A stretch of DNA of 8,149 nucleotides from UBA7803 sp041686955 (lineage in GTDB: Bacteria > Pseudomonadota > Gammaproteobacteria > Pseudomonadales > Azotimanducaceae), in the NCBI GenBank assembly GCA_041686955.1, contig JAWLCV010000116.1, forward strand, positions 1 through 8,149, written 5' to 3'. A model generated the notes under the pieces. It made no database searches and was not told where the DNA came from. It worked only from the letters and a program-made list of their open reading frames with translations. Both the position numbers and the translations under genes were made by a program. Positions 5,104 to 8,149 of this stretch are shown piece after piece; position 1 is the stretch's first letter; each line of letters starts with the position of its first letter.

Positions 5104-6502
5104 TCGAGTCTGGGTCGTGGACGACGACCGCTCCATCCGCTGGGTGCTGGAACGGGCCATGTCCCAGGCCGGCATCCCCATCACCGCCTTCGCTTCCGCC
5201 GATCACGCCATGCACCATCTGGACGACGACCGCCCCATCGCCGTAATCACCGACGTGCGCATGCCCGGCATGGACGGCATGGAATTCATCGAACGCATCC
5301 ACGCCGCGTACCCGGAGCTGCCGGTGATCGTCATGACCGCCCACTCCGACCTGGACAGCGCCGTCAACGCCTACCAGAGCGGCGCCTTCGAGTACCTGCC
5401 GAAGCCTTTCGACGTGGACGAGGCCGTGGCCATCGTGCGCCGCGCCATCACCTTCGCCGAGGAGGCGGAAACCCCGGCGCCGCTGCCGGAGCCCGAGCCG
5501 GCCCAGGAGATCATCGGCCAGGCTCCGGCCATGCAGGAGGTCTTCCGCGCCATTGGCCGCCTCGCCAATTCCAACGTGACGGTGCTGATCCGCGGCGCGT
5601 CGGGGTCCGGCAAGGAGCTGGTGGCGCGGGCCCTGCACCGGCACAGCCCCCGCGCCAACGGCACCTTCGTGGCGCTGAACATGGCGGCCATCCCCCGGGA
5701 GCTGGTGGAGTCGGAGCTGTTCGGTCACGAGAAGGGCGCGTTCACCGGTGCCAACAGCCAGCGGGTCGGGCGTTTCGAGCAGGCCAACGGCGGCACCTTG
5801 TTTCTCGACGAGATCGGCGACATGCCCCCCGACACCCAGACCCGGCTGCTCAGGGTGCTCGCCGACGGCGAGTTCTACCGCGTGGGCGGCCACGCGCCGG
5901 TGCGGGTGAACGTCCGAATCATCGCCGCCACGCACCAGAACCTGGAGGAACGGGTCAAGGACGGCAGCTTTCGCGAAGACCTGTTCCACCGCCTGAACGT
6001 CATCAGCGTGCACGTCCCCACCCTGGCCGAGCGGCGCTCCGACATCCCGCTTCTGACCCGGTACTTTCTAGACAAGGCCGCGGACGAGCTCGGCGGCGAG
6101 CCGAAGATCATGCGTCCGGAGACCCTGGAGTATCTCTGCACCCTGCCCTGGCCCGGCAACGTTCGCCAACTCGAGAACACCTGCCGGTGGCTCACGGTCA
6201 TGGCCTCCGGGCGGGAGATTCACGTGGACGACCTGCCGCCGGAGCTGCGGGCGGACCCCGTGCGCGAGCCGTCCGGCGCCGACGACTGGGAGGGGGCGCT
6301 CGAGCATTGGGCGGACGCCCTGCTCGGCCGCCGGGAGCACCCGCCGCTTCTCGACGTGGCCGTGCCCCGGTTCGAGCGCATCATGATCCGCACGGCGCTG
6401 AAGCACACCGGCGGGCGCCGGCGCGATGCGGCGGAGCTGCTCGGCTGGGGCCGGAACACCCTCACCCGGAAGATCGCGGAGCTGGAGATGACCGACCTCT
6501 AA
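5096..6502 (+). CDS. glnG: Nitrogen regulation response regulator NtrC, sigma-54 enhancer-binding protein
   Basis: NtrC (GlnG) binds enhancer palindromes and, when phosphorylated by NtrB, hydrolyses ATP to remodel sigma-54 RNA polymerase. The 468-residue protein has a receiver domain (D9-D10-D11, phospho-acceptor D53 in TDVRMPG, MTAHS, LPKPF), a central AAA+ domain and a C-terminal Fis-type helix-turn-helix (RDAAELLGWGRNTLTRKI). AAA+ landmarks are Walker A at 167-174, the sigma-54 contact loop GAFTGA at 214-219 and Walker B LFLDE ending at D238-E239. Walker A reads GASGSGKE instead of the usual GESGTGKE. ATG at 5096 is preferred because GAGGA (5086-5090) lies five bases upstream and MSNRVWVVDDD fits the family N-terminus; ATG at 5090 would add two residues without a ribosome binding site. 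Likely targets within the window are the palindromes at 1400, 1441 and 3818. Confidence 0.97.
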   Translation: MSNRVWVVDDDRSIRWVLERAMSQAGIPITAFASADHAMHHLDDDRPIAVITDVRMPGMDGMEFIERIHAAYPELPVIVMTAHSDLDSAVNAYQSGAFEYLPKPFDVDEAVAIVRRAITFAEEAETPAPLPEPEPAQEIIGQAPAMQEVFRAIGRLANSNVTVLIRGASGSGKELVARALHRHSPRANGTFVALNMAAIPRELVESELFGHEKGAFTGANSQRVGRFEQANGGTLFLDEIGDMPPDTQTRLLRVLADGEFYRVGGHAPVRVNVRIIAATHQNLEERVKDGSFREDLFHRLNVISVHVPTLAERRSDIPLLTRYFLDKAADELGGEPKIMRPETLEYLCTLPWPGNVRQLENTCRWLTVMASGREIHVDDLPPELRADPVREPSGADDWEGALEHWADALLGRREHPPLLDVAVPRFERIMIRTALKHTGGRRRDAAELLGWGRNTLTRKIAELEMTDL

Positions 6503-6507
6503 AGCCG

Positions 6508-6520
6508 CCGGATTGTCCGG
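6508..6520. repeat. Short hairpin between ntrC and the reductase gene
   Basis: CCGGA and TCCGG flank a TTG loop six bases after the ntrC stop. No T run follows, so it is not a good intrinsic terminator. A weak sigma-70-like pair, TTGTCC (6513-6518) and TAGCCT (6536-6541) at 17-base spacing, overlaps it and could start the reductase transcript. Confidence 0.3.
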
Positions 6521-6572
6521 GGCACGCCGCAGCGTTAGCCTGTGGGCAACACGCGCGGACGAGGACGCCCAC

Positions 6573-8149
6573 GTGAGCCCGTATCGCTTCGAGACGGACA
6601 TCGCCCGCCACATCTGGGAGACGAAGTACCGCTACGTCGAGAGCGGCGACGTGGTGGACGAGAGCATCGAGGACACCTGGCATCGGGTGGCGGCCGCACT
6701 GGCTTCGGTGGAACACCACGACGCCGACGCATGGACCCGCCGCTTCAACGGGCTCCTCTCCGGATTCCGCTTCCTTCCCGGCGGCCGGATTCTCGCCGGC
6801 GCCGGAACCACCCGTCACGTCACCCTGTTCAACTGCTTCGTCATGGGGCGGATCGAAGACTCCATGCAGGCCATCTTCGAGGGCCTGAAGGAAGGCGCCC
6901 TCACCATGCAGGCCGGCGGCGGCGTCGGCTACGACTTCTCCACGCTGCGGCCCTCGGGCACCCACGCCAGCGAGACCGGCAACATCGCCTCCGGGCCGGT
7001 GTCGTTCATGCGCATCTGGGACGCCATGTGCGCCACCGTGCTCTCCACCGGAGCACGCCGGGGCGCCATGATGGCCACCCTGCGCTGCGATCATCCGGAC
7101 ATAGACGCCTTCGTAGCCGCGAAAGCCGATCCGCAGGAGCTTCGCCACTTCAACTGCTCCGTGCTGGTGACCGACGATTTCATGGACGCGGTGGAGGCCG
7201 ACGGAGAGTGGCCGCTGGTGTTCCCCGCCGCCCAGCTCACGGAGACCGGCGGCGGCGCCGTGATAAAGCGCACCTGGCCCGGCAGCCGCGGACCGGTGCC
7301 CTGCCGGGTGGTTCGTACCGTGCGGGCCCGGGAGCTGTGGAGCCGCATCATGCGGGCCACCTACGAGTACGCCGAGCCCGGGGTGCTGTTCATCGACCGC
7401 ATCAACGAGCGCAACAATCTGCGCTACTGCGAGGAGATCAGCGCCACCAACCCCTGCGGCGAGCTGCCCCTGCCGCCCTACGGCGCCTGCGATCTCGGCT
7501 CGGTGAATCTGGTTCACTTCGTCGAGCAGCCGTTCACGCCCCAGGCGCGCCTGGACCTGAACGGCATCGAGAAGCTGGTTCCGGTCGCGGTGCGGCTGCT
7601 CGACAACGTCATCGACGCCTCGCTCTTTCCCATTCCCGCCCAGGCCGACCAGGCCCGACGCAGCCGCCGCATCGGCCTCGGCTTCACCGGCCTCGCAGAT
7701 GCCCTGGCCATGCTGGGCGCCCACTACGGCACCGACCGTGGCCGGAACCTGGCGGCGCGGATCATGGAGACCATCCGCAACGCCGCCTATCGGGCGAGTG
7801 TGGATCTGGCCCGGGAAAAGGGGCCGTTTCCGCTGTTCCTCCGCGACGACTACCTGGCGGCGCCGGGGCCGGCGTCGTTGCCGGACGACCTCCGCGACGC
7901 CATCGCCCGCCACGGCATCCGCAACAGCCACCTCACCACGATCGCGCCCACGGGAACCATCAGCCTGCTCGCGGAGAACGTCTCCAGCGGCATCGAGCCG
8001 GCCTACGAGCTGCATTACCGCCGGCGGGTTCTGGCCGCCAACGGCACCTGGGCGGAGCACGTGCTGGAAGACTTCGCCCATCGGGTGTGGCGCCAGGAGC
8101 ACGGTGACGCGCCGCTGCCGGACGCGCTGGTCACCGCCCCCGAGCTCAC
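6573..8149 (+). CDS. nrdJ: Class II (adenosylcobalamin-dependent) ribonucleoside-diphosphate reductase, 3' truncated by window
   Basis: This enzyme reduces ribonucleotides to deoxyribonucleotides using a thiyl radical generated from coenzyme B12, needing neither oxygen nor a separate radical subunit. The visible 525 codons are open to the window end, with no stop. The catalytic layout is clear: a redox cysteine in FNCF (C88), the thiyl-radical cysteine and glutamate in NPCGE (C295, E297), and the partner cysteine in GACDLGSVNL (C306), eleven residues later as in Thermotoga NrdJ. APTGTIS at 458-464 is the phosphate-binding loop. AGGGVGYDFSTLRP is also typical. The N-terminus begins directly with the reductase fold and has no ATP-cone, so dATP inhibition through a cone is unlikely. 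The remaining barrel and any C-terminal redox cysteine pair lie beyond the window. GTG at 6573 is supported by GAGGA at 6561-6565. It follows ntrC by 70 bases and may be independently transcribed. The symbol nrdZ is also used. Confidence 0.92.
   Translation, partial: MSPYRFETDIARHIWETKYRYVESGDVVDESIEDTWHRVAAALASVEHHDADAWTRRFNGLLSGFRFLPGGRILAGAGTTRHVTLFNCFVMGRIEDSMQAIFEGLKEGALTMQAGGGVGYDFSTLRPSGTHASETGNIASGPVSFMRIWDAMCATVLSTGARRGAMMATLRCDHPDIDAFVAAKADPQELRHFNCSVLVTDDFMDAVEADGEWPLVFPAAQLTETGGGAVIKRTWPGSRGPVPCRVVRTVRARELWSRIMRATYEYAEPGVLFIDRINERNNLRYCEEISATNPCGELPLPPYGACDLGSVNLVHFVEQPFTPQARLDLNGIEKLVPVAVRLLDNVIDASLFPIPAQADQARRSRRIGLGFTGLADALAMLGAHYGTDRGRNLAARIMETIRNAAYRASVDLAREKGPFPLFLRDDYLAAPGPASLPDDLRDAIARHGIRNSHLTTIAPTGTISLLAENVSSGIEPAYELHYRRRVLAANGTWAEHVLEDFAHRVWRQEHGDAPLPDALVTAPEL

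Noticed and set aside
4051..6013. Minus-strand frames of 377 and 327 codons opposite ntrBC
   Set aside because: They have no domain signal and lie opposite well-conserved NtrB and NtrC.
6462..8102. Long open frames on both strands (546 and 521 codons) overlapping the reductase
   Set aside because: Both are low-complexity translations of GC-rich codons. The + strand frame beginning at GTG 6573 encodes an unmistakable class II reductase and simply lacks a stop because the window ends.

Overview
The window is GC-rich with dense, short-gapped genes all on the + strand. Protein-level resemblance and gene order point to a gammaproteobacterium: a 470-residue type I glutamine synthetase and NtrB/NtrC very close to the enteric proteins, and a DUF4124 protein between glnA and ntrBC. 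The PP-loop/TusA sulfur-transfer pair and a coenzyme B12-type ribonucleotide reductase would suit a sulfur-oxidising or Ectothiorhodospiraceae-like lineage; that placement is inference.

Layout. (1) 68-1398: a PP-loop ATPase of the tRNA-thiolation type, overlapping by four bases (GTGA) a TusA-family sulfur carrier. (2) 1399-1617: a regulatory region for glnA with NtrC-type palindromes and an excellent -24/-12 (sigma-54) promoter. (3) 1618-3030: glnA, closed by a strong intrinsic terminator at 3061-3092. (4) 3154-3804: an exported DUF4124 protein of unknown function. (5) 3805-4041: a second regulatory region with a perfect NtrC-type palindrome, a dense cluster of dyads and a second -24/-12 promoter candidate, placed just before ntrB. 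(6) 4042-6502: ntrB-ntrC, overlapping by eight bases. (7) 6573 to the window edge: the first 525 codons of a class II ribonucleotide reductase, cut off by the window.

The core is a nitrogen-regulation module. NtrB phosphorylates NtrC under nitrogen limitation; NtrC-P and sigma-54 RNA polymerase would activate glnA. In enteric bacteria ntrBC (glnLG) is largely transcribed by read-through from glnA. Here a terminator and an extra gene separate them, and ntrBC appears to carry its own NtrC site plus sigma-54 promoter, suggesting direct positive autoregulation. That wiring is the most interesting inference in the window. No mobile element, CRISPR array, tRNA or rRNA was seen, and I do not see a wholly novel system; most genes are core housekeeping or regulatory genes.
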